From the NCBI GenBank assembly GCA_016165875.1, contig JABBOT010000080.1, forward strand, positions 995,667 through 1,059,666: DNA of 64,000 nucleotides, given 5' to 3'. The notes beneath the pieces are model-generated. The model worked only from the letters and a program-made list of their open reading frames with translations. It did no database searches and had not been told where the DNA came from. Shown here piece by piece: positions 34,020-48,100 of this stretch; positions within the stretch are counted from its first letter, which is position 1; each line of letters opens with the position of its first letter. Source of the DNA: Acanthopleura granulata (lineage: Eukaryota; Mollusca; Polyplacophora; Chitonida; Chitonidae). The position numbers and the translations under genes were made by a program.

Positions 34020-36087
34020 GTAAGTTGAGGACATTTACTGTCGTTTACAACTAATCCACTCTCTCTTTGACTTTGTTAATTATCCATGCTTTTAGGAAAT
34101 AATTTACTTCCAATGAAAAGGATGTTAAGCGTAAAAAAAAATTCATGTAGGAGGCTTCACTTCTCTGCAATAGCGTAATTTGGTCGCGTGATATTTTGTT
34201 TATCTTTGGTTATGGAGTTAAATGTTAGCTTGGGTATTAATATTTGAACCATGTTTTCTCGGCCTGGACTTGGTGTGGCTGAAGGTTACATGCCAGCACG
34301 TGGGGACTAGCGCCTTTACACCACCAGTCCCCTGGTGTATTAGATACAGAAATGTTAGGTGCTATTGACAGGTTTACGATCACTGCTAGTAGGATTTATA
34401 CCAGTTCTCAGTGTCTCCGCTGTGGGTCAGTTTTCTATAGGCAATAGACTTAGGGTTTGTTGACAACTTCAACGCAACCTGTTCCCATTTATCAACGTCA
34501 TAATTCCGGTGACTGGTCGAGTTGAGGCACTGTAGCGACTTATTTCCTGTTGCCGGGCTAGTGCTCGGAACATCTGACGTCAACTCGAGCGGACACGTTA
34601 TCGGGCGATTCGACTCGGTAGTTTATACTGTTTCACTTTATCTGTCTGTCAGTCGCACCACCCATATAAGAAAAGAGTTTACATTCAGCTTGTGAGCAAA
34701 GCAGTGAGCGATGTGTGCTACTGATTTACCGTTAGAAACATATCTGTGTGTATTTACAGTTAGACTTGGGAAATGCAGTATGCAGTGAGTTAATTGCGTA
34801 TAATTTGAAATATTCAGAATGAGAATAACTTCACAAGTGAGACCTTTTCTTACATAAACCGGCGATAGATAGATGTTCATGGAATACAAATTTCTTGTTC
34901 AGACTCCTAACCATAACCTGTCAACAGCTGGCGTTTTCTCCAACAAAGTGAACCTGTATTTTGCATGCTAAAATATTTCTTTTAAAGTTGCTGAATTGAA
35001 ATTTCAAAGAGTGAGACTTTGTTCCCCATCAGCAGTCCATGTTGCAGTTTGACGAGAAGCGTGGACAGTACCCATCAATGCCGTTTAACTGCCTCACCAT
35101 GATCAATTTCGTTTAACACCAAAAAAAAAAAAAAAAAAAAAAAAAAATGCCCCATCCCCCATCCTCCCAAAAATGATGTCTGTAATGTTACAAAATGGGA
35201 CGTGATTTAGAAGAAATGTCTTTGTAAGAAAGTAAAATTGACCCAATGTGACTCAAACCGATTGACGCAAACGTCAATGACCTATACAACATGCAGTATG
35301 GGTTCCGGTACATATGTGCTGTTCTTGAGGACGTCTGAATCGATGGTACAGTGTTCGCACAGCCCTTAAATCCTTTGCCATCTTTGTTTTAGGCTTACTG
35401 CAGTGGATTTGCCGCGTGCCGGCCTATCATCCCAACTCGGTGGAGAGGAGCTGTTTTCACCGGTTGGATCGCCTGGGGCATGAGCCGATCTTCTCGTCTC
35501 ACCCGCCAAATGTCAGTGGGCTGTGGACTTCATACAGGTATGTCAGTTACACGACTAGCTTCGTCCCGCTCTAGGTGTGTAATATGTATGTATATATATG
35601 TCCTGCAACATCATGGATATTAATGTAAATAAAGATTTTTTTGCGAGTACTTATGTCGCAAAATAGTAGTAGAAATTTGACACCAATTTTGAATGAGTTC
35701 TAGATGGCCATATTAATTAACGGTTGTGTGAAAGAGGATTTTATTGTTACATCCACGCCTTACTAGTTTCTTAATGGGCAGTCCGACAGACTATACTGGT
35801 GGCGGTAGGGTACATAGATACAAACTGATATCTGATAACGCGTTTCACGAATTAGTTTTCAGGTATAATACAGTTGACACATTTCTTATTAAGCACAGCC
35901 CTCAGACGTCGACCATCTCTATTCGTTGCGTGTCGCCACTTTTTATACAGGGCTGATAACGAGCCGTGGTCGATAGTTTGTTCCTTAGGCACTCAGATTG
36001 ACGTCACTTATAAAACTGATCTCCGTAGATAGTGCCGGGAAAAAAAACCATTGAAAATAAGTTGACGTCTAATAACAATCAAGCAAA

Positions 36088-36118
<31 letters not shown>

Positions 36119-39100
36119 GTAAATAAATATAACAAGTGCTCCAATGGAAATACAGCGGAGAACGTGGACAATAACTTTGTAGTTCCTGAACTGAAATAGT
36201 CTCACACGATATACATAGTGTGAGACTAGAGACATATGATGAAAAGTACGCTCAGTCATAGATAAGAATTTGTGTAGAATATAGACCCAGAAGCTGCGTG
36301 TTAGTCCAAAGCCTTGTGCCATATATCCGTGCTGGTCTAGTCCAAGTTTCACTTGATCTATACCTTTGACATGTCACTGACTAAGTTAGCAGATAATTGC
36401 AATTGTTGCGACGGGAACATGGGTGGTATGACGCCATACAGGTGAGGGCATGGGCTTATGTTCATAGCCGATATATGCCGCTTGTATCGTCTGTGCACGC
36501 TTTCTTGTAGAAACAGGATTAATCACAGAATGCCGCCAAATCGCGATGGGCTAGGGACTGTTGGCGTAATCCTGGAGACACATCTGCGACCAGGCTGCAG
36601 TCTTGTTCTGACTACGGACTATCTGTTTAATCTTTTTCCAGAACGGAATATCATGTATTTATAAGAAATGTCTACAGTAACAAGTAACAAGAAAGTATTT
36701 TTGATTTGTATAACATGAGGAAAAACAGACAGCTTGGGTTTAAGTTGGAAGCCACATTCATGTGACTTACAAGTGAAGATCGGTTCTGGTAGATTTAAGA
36801 CTATTATATAATGCATGTATAGGGACGTGGTTATTTTCCCTTTCCTTCCTTTTTTTTTTCGTTCGTGTAAGGAATTACGCTGGTCATAACTGGTTGAGAA
36901 TTTAATTGATTTAAAAGTACAGTAACTTCAAAACGAAAAGAAAAAAATTATTATATCGGTTGTGGATTGATAGGTAAAATGTGACAAAAACAAAAAGATC
37001 CCATTTTTCAACCTTGTAAATATCCTGCGATTTAAGCAAATCATTAATACAGGCAAGAAATTTTTCCTTTCTTTGAAAAATTCCTCCTTTCTTTCCCAAA
37101 AAATCTTGGAAAAGGTTTTGGATTTAACATAAAAGTGATAAAAAATGACCAAAATTATTGGATGTGTGAACCAGTTTGTCTTTTTCATAACAGTGTCCGT
37201 CTCCTCACTGTTAACAACGTCATTAACTGTCAAGGGAACTGTACTCTAAAGTTTCATGAAGACTTCTCACCGAACAGGTGATGTTTTACATGATGACGGA
37301 TACGTCAAGCTTGACAACTGTTTGTCACCTTTAAACACGTAGTCATTTGACTGATTATTTCACACACCATTACTAATAAAAAGCGGTATTTTACGCTGTT
37401 GGTTGAATGTGTCATCAAAACATTAAGTGACGTCATTTCTTGGTGTTTGAGACATTTACGTGTGTCCCGTGTTGTTTTCTGTGTGCTACAAGAATGTCTG
37501 ATTTTTTGCCCATGCTGTCACGAAAAGATTAACCGAAGAAACTCACCACTTTTAAACAGTTTCATACTGGATAAAAGGCCAGTTCAAGATAATTTTATGT
37601 TCATGAGACAAAAATGCTCTTCTCTAAAAATATTATGCTTGTATGTGAAATATATTTGTATGCGGCATGGAGAAGCAAGGAGATGTTTAATTGACCACCG
37701 CATTGTCCTTTCCAACTGTTTTCAGAAATTTTATATTCTTACAACAGACCATTTGGGAAGACAAATCTAAAGTTTAATGTATAAGGGGTGTAGGTCAGCC
37801 AAAAATTCTCCTGCAGACTGAAATTCTCTGCCGGTGGTAAAAGAGAACACTGTGTAATTTGTGTTAAGTGGTGTTTACAACAGAGCAGTGTAAGGTGTGA
37901 GTACTTAATGGGAAAAAACGAACCCTGGGGCTAGAGAAGAGAGGGGCACTTTTGGCAAGGGGGAGAGTGTTCTACCTAAGGAACTCCAGATCCAAGTGTT
38001 GCCCCGGGGCACAGCTTTTCTCTTCATTTCAAACCAACAACATCGACGGCTATCCGGTGATTAAAGCTGCCTAGAGGATTTTCTTCATTACCAAACGCTG
38101 CATGCTAATTTTTGGTTAATCCGTGTTAACAACGTTTCACTTCTTTGCCACCCCCATTTCATACGGTCAGAATTAGAATGTGAAAAAGTACTGGACCAAC
38201 CTGTTGAAACCCATTGGTCGACGGTATTGGCACAAATGGCGCACACTTCACGTAAGTGACACAGGGGATAATCGAAGAGTAGCTCCCCTCCAGCCCACAT
38301 CCCAGATCCCCCCCCCTAAAGCGATAACGAAACAACGGGGTCTGGATGGAAGTATTAATGTGTTGCGTCTTCAATCAGGGGCATTTTGCTGCATTCACGA
38401 TGAATCTGTTGCATTCACAATGACTCTGTTGCATTCAAGATGACTGTGTTGCTTTCGCAATGAAAAGCGTGCTCTATGCCCAGATCCTTTTCAGATGTAC
38501 TCATTTTAAAATTGAATATATTATCGTAATAACCGTGGTTTGGAACTTTCAGATTGAATTTTATCACATATCCTGGCGCGTACATACAAATGGGTCATTA
38601 TGGGCCCCTGTATGAAGTCCTAGACTTATGTGATCTGGCACTTGAATGGAGCAAAAGCAACGATACTCGGAAGAGCGGGGAATTAGGGCTGAGGATCCGT
38701 GATGAAATGTGAAGACAGGCTAACTCCTCAGTCAATGTTGACTTTGTAAATTAGGCTGTTAGAGTGCGTTTGTTCAGATTGGAGATGGCTTGTCTTTTTT
38801 CCGTCTGCCCACACTTTCACCCGCGCTGACCCCAGGGACGGGGCCACGATATGGTTGAACTGGGTATTACTTTCGGTTGAAAAGGAAGCCTGTCTCCTTT
38901 CCGTTTGTTTCATTGAACTTTCTGTACGAGCCAAGCCGAAATTCTTTTTTGTCCTTTCACGATGTGTACTGAAGTTAGATCAGCGCTTCTTCACAAAGTG
39001 TTGGTCGTTGTATTGAAAATCTGTCCGACAAGACTCATGTACACTGAGTACGGTTCTTGCTTGCGGTAGGGTTTTATCGGTTCATGAATATATAGTGCAG

Positions 39101-42100
39101 CCTCGGCTCCTTACGCATCCCCCCTTCCTTCACCTTAATTTCCAGGAATGTAATGACTTTTACAGCCGGAGACATTTTACAACGTGTTATTCAGCTCCAG
39201 ATAATTACAACAAAGGCCTCTGCTTTTTTTTTCTGCAAACAACAGTATAACCAGATCACAGATTTGCCAACCTAGAAACAAAATTTCTCAATTAATTTAG
39301 ACCAAGTAAAATTCTACCTTTCAGTTGTTTCACTTTTGACTGAAAGGCTGGTATCTGTTTGAATATAGGCTGACAGTTTCTGAAAATATTTAGGTATGTA
39401 AGGAGAACTATTGTGTGTGTAAATCTATATAATATATAGCGCTATATGGCGGACTGGCCATGCCATGACTGCGCATGTCTGAAAGGAAGCCTTTTCAGTG
39501 CGTCGCCCTTAACTAACCAAAGCAATGACAGATTGCTAAATGGGATGGAAATAATTAAATGTTTCACCCGAAAAACCATCCTTAGCTACAAGACAAAGAG
39601 CTAAAAGCTCGCACTGTCAGATGGCATTTCGCGCTACAGATGAAAGAAGACTCTACCGAATTGTTGTGAGCTCAGTGTGGTATGTAGGAAAATGGTCTGT
39701 AAATAAAGCTGCATGGCTTTCATGATTCAAAGCCCCGTCTGCGTTATTTTGCTGGCTCCCCATATCTTTTGTGATCAGAGCATTACATTTTGTATCTTTA
39801 AATATCTCAAAAATATTTAATATACGATGTGTAGTATATTATATTTAGCCTGAAGTTCTCCAAGTTAGCAGCTGGGTGACAGCGACGAGCTTGTTGATGC
39901 AATCGCAGTGCTTCCGTTCATAGAGAATGTACATTTATTTTGTTGGGATCAAAACAGACGAGAAGGGAGACGTGTTTATATTGTCACATATATTTTTGTG
40001 TCTTCAATGCAAATACCGAGGGCTTCATCAGCGATATCGGAATGTTATTTGAGCCTGAATGATCACGGTTTTAACCATAATAGATAGTATTACAGCCTTA
40101 TATTTGTGCTTAGCATAGCTAATTCACCTCTATGTATTTTATCTGAGCGGCGTTCACTTTAATAACTCACAAATACGTACGAAGTCGCCAAATCAGAATG
40201 TGTGCCCCCGCGAAAACCGTGTGTCAAAAGGTGTTCATTAAGGTAGCTTCATATCAACCCAGATGTGGCCTTAATTTGTAATTCCTGAGCTTCTTAGACC
40301 GCAAGATGTGGTGCAAGCCTTCAGGTGTTTGTTCTGGTCGGGCTTTGCGGTGGAAATATCTGCGAAACCATGGCTGACATTGTCAACAAATGCATTACCT
40401 GCAGGTACAGAACGCAGACGTTTAGGAAACATTGTTGGGTATATCGGGTGTGTTTGCTCGTTGTGGGGCAGCCTACAAGGTGTTAGCTACACTTTGGCCA
40501 CCATCATTGCTCGCTGTATTTACTCCTATATTATAGAGGCACTGTAGTGGGCGCATACTCGTGTGGTGAACCTTTTTTCCACTTTTAACAAAACTGTCAC
40601 AGCACTTTCACGTTAACCAAACTGAAGTCTGTGGTGTTTGTTGCCGATTAAACACACCTTTTAAATGGTTTCCCTGACACCATTTTCTCTCTTCTTCATA
40701 CATACAGACTTTGGCTTGTATCTGTCAGCATTATTAGAATTAGAGCATAAAAGAGCGTTGTCCAAAATCTACAAATGAAATTAATTTATCAACATAGTGT
40801 GCTTTGAAAATAAAGTTTGACGGCTTTGAGGGACTTCAAATATCGGGCTAGACCTTGCGGTGGAAACACGAGTACGAAAGACAGTAGCAGGCCTGTCTGC
40901 TCGCCTCCACTCAGACGACTGTCCTAAACACTGTATCGAAAAACTGAACAGTTGATCCTGTAGATTAATGAGACGAAGCACTGGTTGACACAGACGGGCA
41001 CATATGTGAGCGACGCGCAGGTCATCGGAGCTCACCTGCGAAGCGGTCCAGATCTGTGCTATACAGAAGCCCACCTGTATTTCGGGAAGCCCACATACAA
41101 ACCGTCTTCATGTAACAAACCCTCTTCTTAAACTGGCGACACACAAACATTGCTTTGTTTTAAATACACGAAGTTTTTAATAATATTAAGAGAAGGGACC
41201 ATAACGAGAATACGGCGGTGGTGAAATCAAGAATTAAAAAAGACCTTTGGGAAAGCTTCTTCGCCTGTAATCTCGCTTAATGGAGGATACTTATGTTTTT
41301 GTTAATCACACTGATCTTTAATTAAGTTCATGAGCTCAATGTGTCAAACAACAGCGAAGAGACTGAGAGGAATGCCTGTCATTGTGCATTCTGATCGTGT
41401 TTTCAGTTCATCACCTTGTGGTTTCATCATGGATAGGCCCAAACATTCCAGAGTGGATGTGTAGAGAATAAGATATTCAACCTTATTTGTCCCAGGTAAT
41501 TAATCGTCCCAGTCAATTTAAAGCTTTGGTTAAAAGTTTAAAACACGACCAGTGGCGTTATGATCCGTACTTCTTGTGGCGGTCGTTCTTTTCTGTTAGA
41601 GAAAGTATGCATTTGATTTGCGTTGTTGTAAGTTGGTATATCTTTTTACTATTGAAGTCGACGTATAGAGTGACTGGCCACTTTTGTACGGGGCGCCCAC
41701 AATGCATCATGGTTGTCAAGTAGTAGACAAGCACACCCGATCGTGTCAGTGCAATGTACGGGGTGCTGACCAGACAAATGGTGGAGATAACCCATGATAA
41801 CCCACCGCAAGGAGTCACGCGTAACTTATGCTTACAGCCGCAATTCTCCTCCAGGGAGGTGGCCTATATTTCTGCCTACTATCTGCATGATAAATTTACG
41901 TCCTAACTCAACAGTCGTGATTCCGAGCCGAGCATCGTCGGCATCATCTGACGACTGTGGTCTTCTCTCCTTGTTTATTCCCAAATAACAGTTATTCTCG
42001 GCGTGACAAACTGATAGAAGGTTGATTATAAACTGTCTTTAGTTGGTATATGCCAGATCAATGTTATTCTTTCAAGTCTTGTCATAGAGTTACATCTAAA

Positions 42101-45100
42101 TTACGGATCGGGTTACGTGTGGTAAAGAGTCTGTGAAGATGAGGATTTGGTGTAGCAGCCAAGTATTAGCAATGCTGGTGGTTGAGAAAGAACTAAGCCG
42201 CCCGTGGGGTGGGGCACTGCAGCTGATTACAGTGTCTGTTAATGGATAACATAAACAGTCGTCGACATGTAGCATATTTTGGCCGGCGGAGAGATTTAAA
42301 GATAGTTTACCGCGCGGTGGCATGCTGTTCTCTTAGCTCCTGTAAACACACTTTCTCCGGGACTGGTTAGATTTGTATTGAGTTCCTGTTCGTATGGATT
42401 TCTCGACGCCACGCGTGTGGTCGACCACTCGATCTCATTGAGGCGTCCACTCTATCTGACAACTGGTCAATGCCGCTAGACTTAGTGGCCTGGAAGGAAA
42501 ATGTCGACAGGAAAGTGACTCCTTTTGTTCGCCTGCCAACTCTTTTCTACAATCGCCAAATCCTTTTCTCTGTCGTTTAATGTGTCATTTGCTAAACTGG
42601 ACAGCAAGGGTTGTTCACCCTTGCAGCTCTGGACGTGGAGTGTGAGAAGCAATGTCAAAACTGTCAAATCTAGAGACCACTTGTCACACACATATATTTA
42701 TTCATGAAAGAAATTTATAAATTCCGCGTGTAATTGTTATTCTTCAACGGTGTAGTCCCTAAGCCTAGCTGTATGAGCAAAGGTTTGTCGGCTTTTACAA
42801 CCTAAGTTTGGTGACTAGTTTTGGATATACACTGTACCAGATGATAAGAGGCACAGTCTTGTACACGAAACTGCAAATTTTGAGGACTATGGCGACTTCG
42901 GTGTTTTGGAATTTCTAGAACTCTAGAAATAAGCAAGGTTGAACCTCTGATAAGAAATGACGTGTAAAGACATCACGGGCCCACAAAGTAAATTAGCTAA
43001 GGTTTCAGCATAAAACTCTGAATTCATTTAATTCGTCATATGAAGGATTTCTTTGAAGGGCTATATTTTGTTAATCATTAAAATGCCTCTAAGAATTTAG
43101 AACTTTTATCTAAAAGGTTGTTATCTTATGTACTGAGGAAATGGAAAGAACTATGAAAGACTTCTCCGTCATTTTTGACATTTACTAGGGGTCGCATTTG
43201 TGATAATATATGTAGTTTCATTTACCGACTGAATGTATAAGGTTACAAGATACACTGTTATAAAACTCCCCCTGACATTACGAGTTAAAGGCCTGCCAAC
43301 ATGCTCCCAGTTGCTTTCTCTGTAAAATAACGGCCAAAGTTGCCGAAATATCGTGTGAAATTATATGTGAGCCTCACACAGATCAGAGCCTCGTCAACAG
43401 TACGTATGCCACGCTGTGCTATGTTCCTGGACTGGTGGACGGCGGCTGTAGTGTAGGAGCTACGGAAACAGGAGCGTGGGACCATCTAAAGCACCATGCA
43501 TGGAAAAAGATCAACAAGGAAGTACACTCTTGATGGCCTTACACTTTCAAAAGAATTCGAAATAAAATATTGTCTACCTTATACTCGTTCGTAGCAATAC
43601 GTAATCGTCTCCAACCATGCCGATTCCTTTGCTCTCATGGTCGTTGGGGACAATAAGTTGTTGGCTACGATCTTATTGCCGTTCGGGCAGTCCAACGTTC
43701 CAAGAACACCACGGACGTGGACACCAGTAGGCTGTGAATGACTGTGCGTCAGATGTGTCAAAATTTCTGAGTATAGCTCGTCAAAGTCGTGCACATCGGA
43801 GGTTTGCCCCGCCCGCCTCCCCGCAACACCAAAATGATCGCCATCGTAGTATGGTGAAGAAACTTAGTGACCTACTCTGCTGAAGGAAGAATACAACCAG
43901 TACAGTTGATCAACAAAGGTTTTCTCATTTTTTGTCTTTAATTTATTTATTTATTTGATTGGAGATTTATGCAATTCTCGAGAATATTTCTTGAGGTGGG
44001 AGGTAACCTTGCAGAGCACGGGGAAAACCCACGACCATCCGCACGTTGCTGGTAGACCTTCCCGCGTATCTACGACTGGAGATTAAGAGAGCCTGTTCGT
44101 ATTTAACTTGACTTGTATTTAACACTAGTCTTTGGTACATGTAAACACGTTCACGTAAGTACAAAATAGGTTCGTTTAAGCTGCCGAATAAATGTTTATA
44201 CTGTACTTAACTGTGTAACAGTGTCTAATACAAGACCTTCGAGCAGTGTGCTCTGATCACAACAGCCACATGGCCCTCACCACTACATGTATCATTTGCT
44301 TCTAACAGCCTATTTGCCTGTACCGCCTTACGTAACGTCCATTACCGGGCTGTGCTTGAGCTTTTACACTTCGTCGCTGCGATAGACAAATGATAGAAAA
44401 TGTAAACGTTTCAAGAGAATGTGGAGAGAGAAATTGGTTGGTATGAGCAATCTGCAACCTTTGTTTACTGGTCTACGGTACTCAGTTTGCTCCGAGCATT
44501 TCCCTGTTTTATTTTCTATCGTGTATGCTTATGTTTACATTTGAGGAATATGGAAAAGCCCGGTAAAATGTCCCCTAGAAAATGGAATTATCAGAAGCAA
44601 ATTAAGCACGAGTAGTTGAAACACAGCTTTTTTAAATAATTGTTACCGATTGAAACGCAGGAATTTCGTTTATTAACATGAATAATACGCTCGTATTACG
44701 GGTCATGGTAAGATAGCGTTGTTCGTTTGTCTTTATATGTTCGTTCATAAATTTTTTGGCATTGCCTCCAAATCTACAGAGAGCTTTGGAGCAAAAACCT
44801 ATAGAACACGAGTCACATTGTTTTTAACTTCAAATTTACAGAATTATTTGCACTTTTAGAGATTGTATTCGTTTTTCATATCAACACTGTATTTACAAGA
44901 CTCCTTGACATAACAGGTTGAAATCCTGTGATTCGACGCTCTGCATGGTGTATTTCGACCATCAACACCAGCCTTAGTGCATTACCTTGCTGTTATTCTC
45001 CCTGATATGACAAGCTATCATTTATTCTTAGAAAAACTCTTTTTAAAAAAAAATATTGCATTTTGCCAAACGTATGGTTTGAAATTGTGCAGTTTGTGTT

Positions 45101-48100
45101 GAGCTTCACTCAAGTCATAATTGGTTGGATTTATCTTCAGGGTGGTCATAATGCTTAAACACAATGCCTGAAAAAGGAGACTGACGTGTTCTTAATGGCG
45201 GGCCTTGCAATTGCGAATATATGTATGTTAACTTCACTTCGTAGGTTACTTAAAGTCAGTTCAAATATTTTTTCACAATTTTTCTGCGTGATCAAAGTAA
45301 ATAGGCCCCCAAACCTCGTTAGTAGAGTTCAAACGATGGTGTATGTGCCATGGTGAAGACCACAAAACACCCAGGGAGCGCGTCGTTGAGCTAAAAGGAA
45401 TCATGGCGAGGCTGCATGAAAGGTACTACACGCGCCTGCGGCAAAGTCAACATGGCGTTTCTTCGGAGGTGATTATGTTCACTACTGTATTTAGTTTTGT
45501 AGACTTCTGAGACGATGTGGTAGCTTCTGTGTAGCTTTGTACATATATACTTACACCGTTCTAAAGAGATTGCATGTATAAACATACCGAAGGTAAATGT
45601 TTACCCAGTTACAGATTCGAATTATATTTACTCATTATTGTAACTATCATCTGCATGGGATGTCTCCTTAGTATAAGCAGAAAATGGGTGCGTATCTGTG
45701 AAGAGCCCGTTTGATCTGCTATACTGTCTTAAAACGTGTTACAAACACTACACACCCGCTATGAAAATAACTTGTTAGGAATAAAGCAATTTGTAAGATG
45801 AAAATCATCTTATTTTATGTGTTTCTTATTTGTTAATGTGGTGTGTAAATAACACCACTTGTGTATGTAGAGAAAGCGTATATCAATGTTAACCAGACGG
45901 CGTGTGCCTTGATTGTCGACCTGTGATCTCATCGTGCATCCATCAGAGGGCTCAACTTTCACCTGGTCACCTGCGGGAGCCGCTAATTACAGGTGTAGTC
46001 ATCTTTCCGTTATACATTATAACCATATGGCATTTTGTGTGGTCGTCAGTTAAGGTTTTGCCTGAATATTTAAAACATTAGCACAGTCGTTATTTGTTAT
46101 CTATGTATTTCATGCATGCACCCTTCACTCAAAACACAATGAGGGAATTTCCGCGCTCAGTATAATTGTCGTATATGAAAGAAAACAGAGACACTATACA
46201 CATTCTGCACCCTCCAATGCCTAGATGGACAGACTTTCACATTGCGAGTAACTAGTTAACACAAGTGGATAGGCAATCCTCAGCATTTTGAATTATGCTC
46301 TGTACGGTATCATATTTGCCTCTCTTGTATGTTAATCTTAAGTTCTGATTCGAGTAACCATCTTGTTATCTGGCAAAAACTGTTATTTCCAGTATTGCAG
46401 ACATGTTATTTTGTTCAGACATACTTGGGATTACAGTCTTAACATTTTAGTGGAGAAAACGTATTCTTTCATGTCGACTCAAAACAATGGATTTGCGGAC
46501 ACTGTATATACATGTACAGTGATTTTATCACCATATGAACTAGAAAGAATGTACGTGCTTGATGATCCTAGGGCTTCTTCATCTACGCAATAATATCCAA
46601 CAACATTTAATTGCCTTCTGCTTAGAATGTCGATATGCATACATTGCAGTTTCATCATTATAGATGTGTCGCTTTACCGAATTTCAAAAAAAAACAAAAA
46701 ACAAAAACAAAAACAAAGCCTCTGTGTGCCGCCGTGGTCTGCATAAATCATGACCGTCTGAAGAATGTGTTGTATGGTTGACCATGCAGTACTTAGGTGA
46801 ACCAAGTCGGCAATCAGAACCTGCCAATCAGGTTTCGTTACAGTCATAAGCAAACATTATGTTGTGCTCATAAAGCATAAGTGTTACAAAACAAAGAATG
46901 ACAAACAAAAAACAACCACAACTTCGTGACTTGTACGGAAAGCGTGATCACCTCTCTGGTAAACAGGGCAGTTTTTACCGATTTCTCGCACCAATCTTTA
47001 TTTTATGACCATGTTGAACATTTTGTAGAAACAATTAATCTTGATAGAGGACAACGAGTGTAAGAGATGATTAAAGATGATTATGAATTATCACAGTAAC
47101 CTATAGTACTTACAGTAAATTTTCGAGCTGAGAAAGACTACAGTCACCGTAAATCCTGACATAATTCTGCATGAAAGTACAATGTGTCACTGACGTTTTT
47201 AGGATTTACTCTGACATATTCTCATATCCGGTACAAATGAAAACAAGAGTATTGTGGGAAAGAGAAAAGCTAAAGTGGACTTTTATGGTTCGTAATTATT
47301 TCATTTCATGTGATTTTAGGCGAATAAAACTGTAGCTAGCACACCATTCTTGACAATGTTTTGAGAGTTAAAAAATACTCTGTAGGGTTACTACATGACG
47401 AGATTGATATTTTGTGCAATTTCATATGTATATTACAGTTTATATACCGTAGAATCAGTAGCGTAAATTGATATATTTATACAGCTTTGGACGATACATA
47501 CATGTATGCCCTGCACATATGTGCACCATGCTGATGAATCTGGCGGAATCCAGGCCTGTCCAGAGAATGTATTATTGAAGTAAACTGCCTATAAATACAA
47601 ATGAGTCCAACATTCAATCTGAATGCCACGTGTTGAGACCAGTGTAAGTGATACGTCAACGATTATCTCTTCGGTTCGATTAAAAAAAAACATGCATGTA
47701 GCGAACTGACTTTAAAGGGCACAGGGGGCCTCCGTGGCTCAATTGATTAGCGCGCTAGTGCAGCACAATGGCCCAGAAGCCTCCCACCGATGCGGTCGTT
47801 GTGAGTTCAAGCCCAGCTCATGCGAGCTTCTTCTACGGCTGTACGTGGGAAGGTCTGCCATCAACCTGCGGATGCTCGGCTCGGTTTCGTTCCACCATAA
47901 TGCTGGTCGCTGTCGTATAAGTGAAATATTGTTGAATAAGTGAACCAGCAAGCAAATAAATAAACAAATATATAAATTTATGGGTGCATAATTTCTCATG
48001 AAAACAACCATAGGATATATTTCAGAGGTACTTTCAGATGGAAATTTGCCAAATTATATTAGGTCTTCCCAAGGTTTGGTTTATAGACCAGGCCTGAATA

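Noticed and set aside
47728..47830. A functional tRNA gene
   Set aside because: A and B boxes are present, but the sequence does not fold as a full cloverleaf by eye and runs on into the SINE body.
47739..47943. Open frames overlapping the SINE at 47728-47975 on both strands
   Set aside because: They are translations of a non-coding retroposon.
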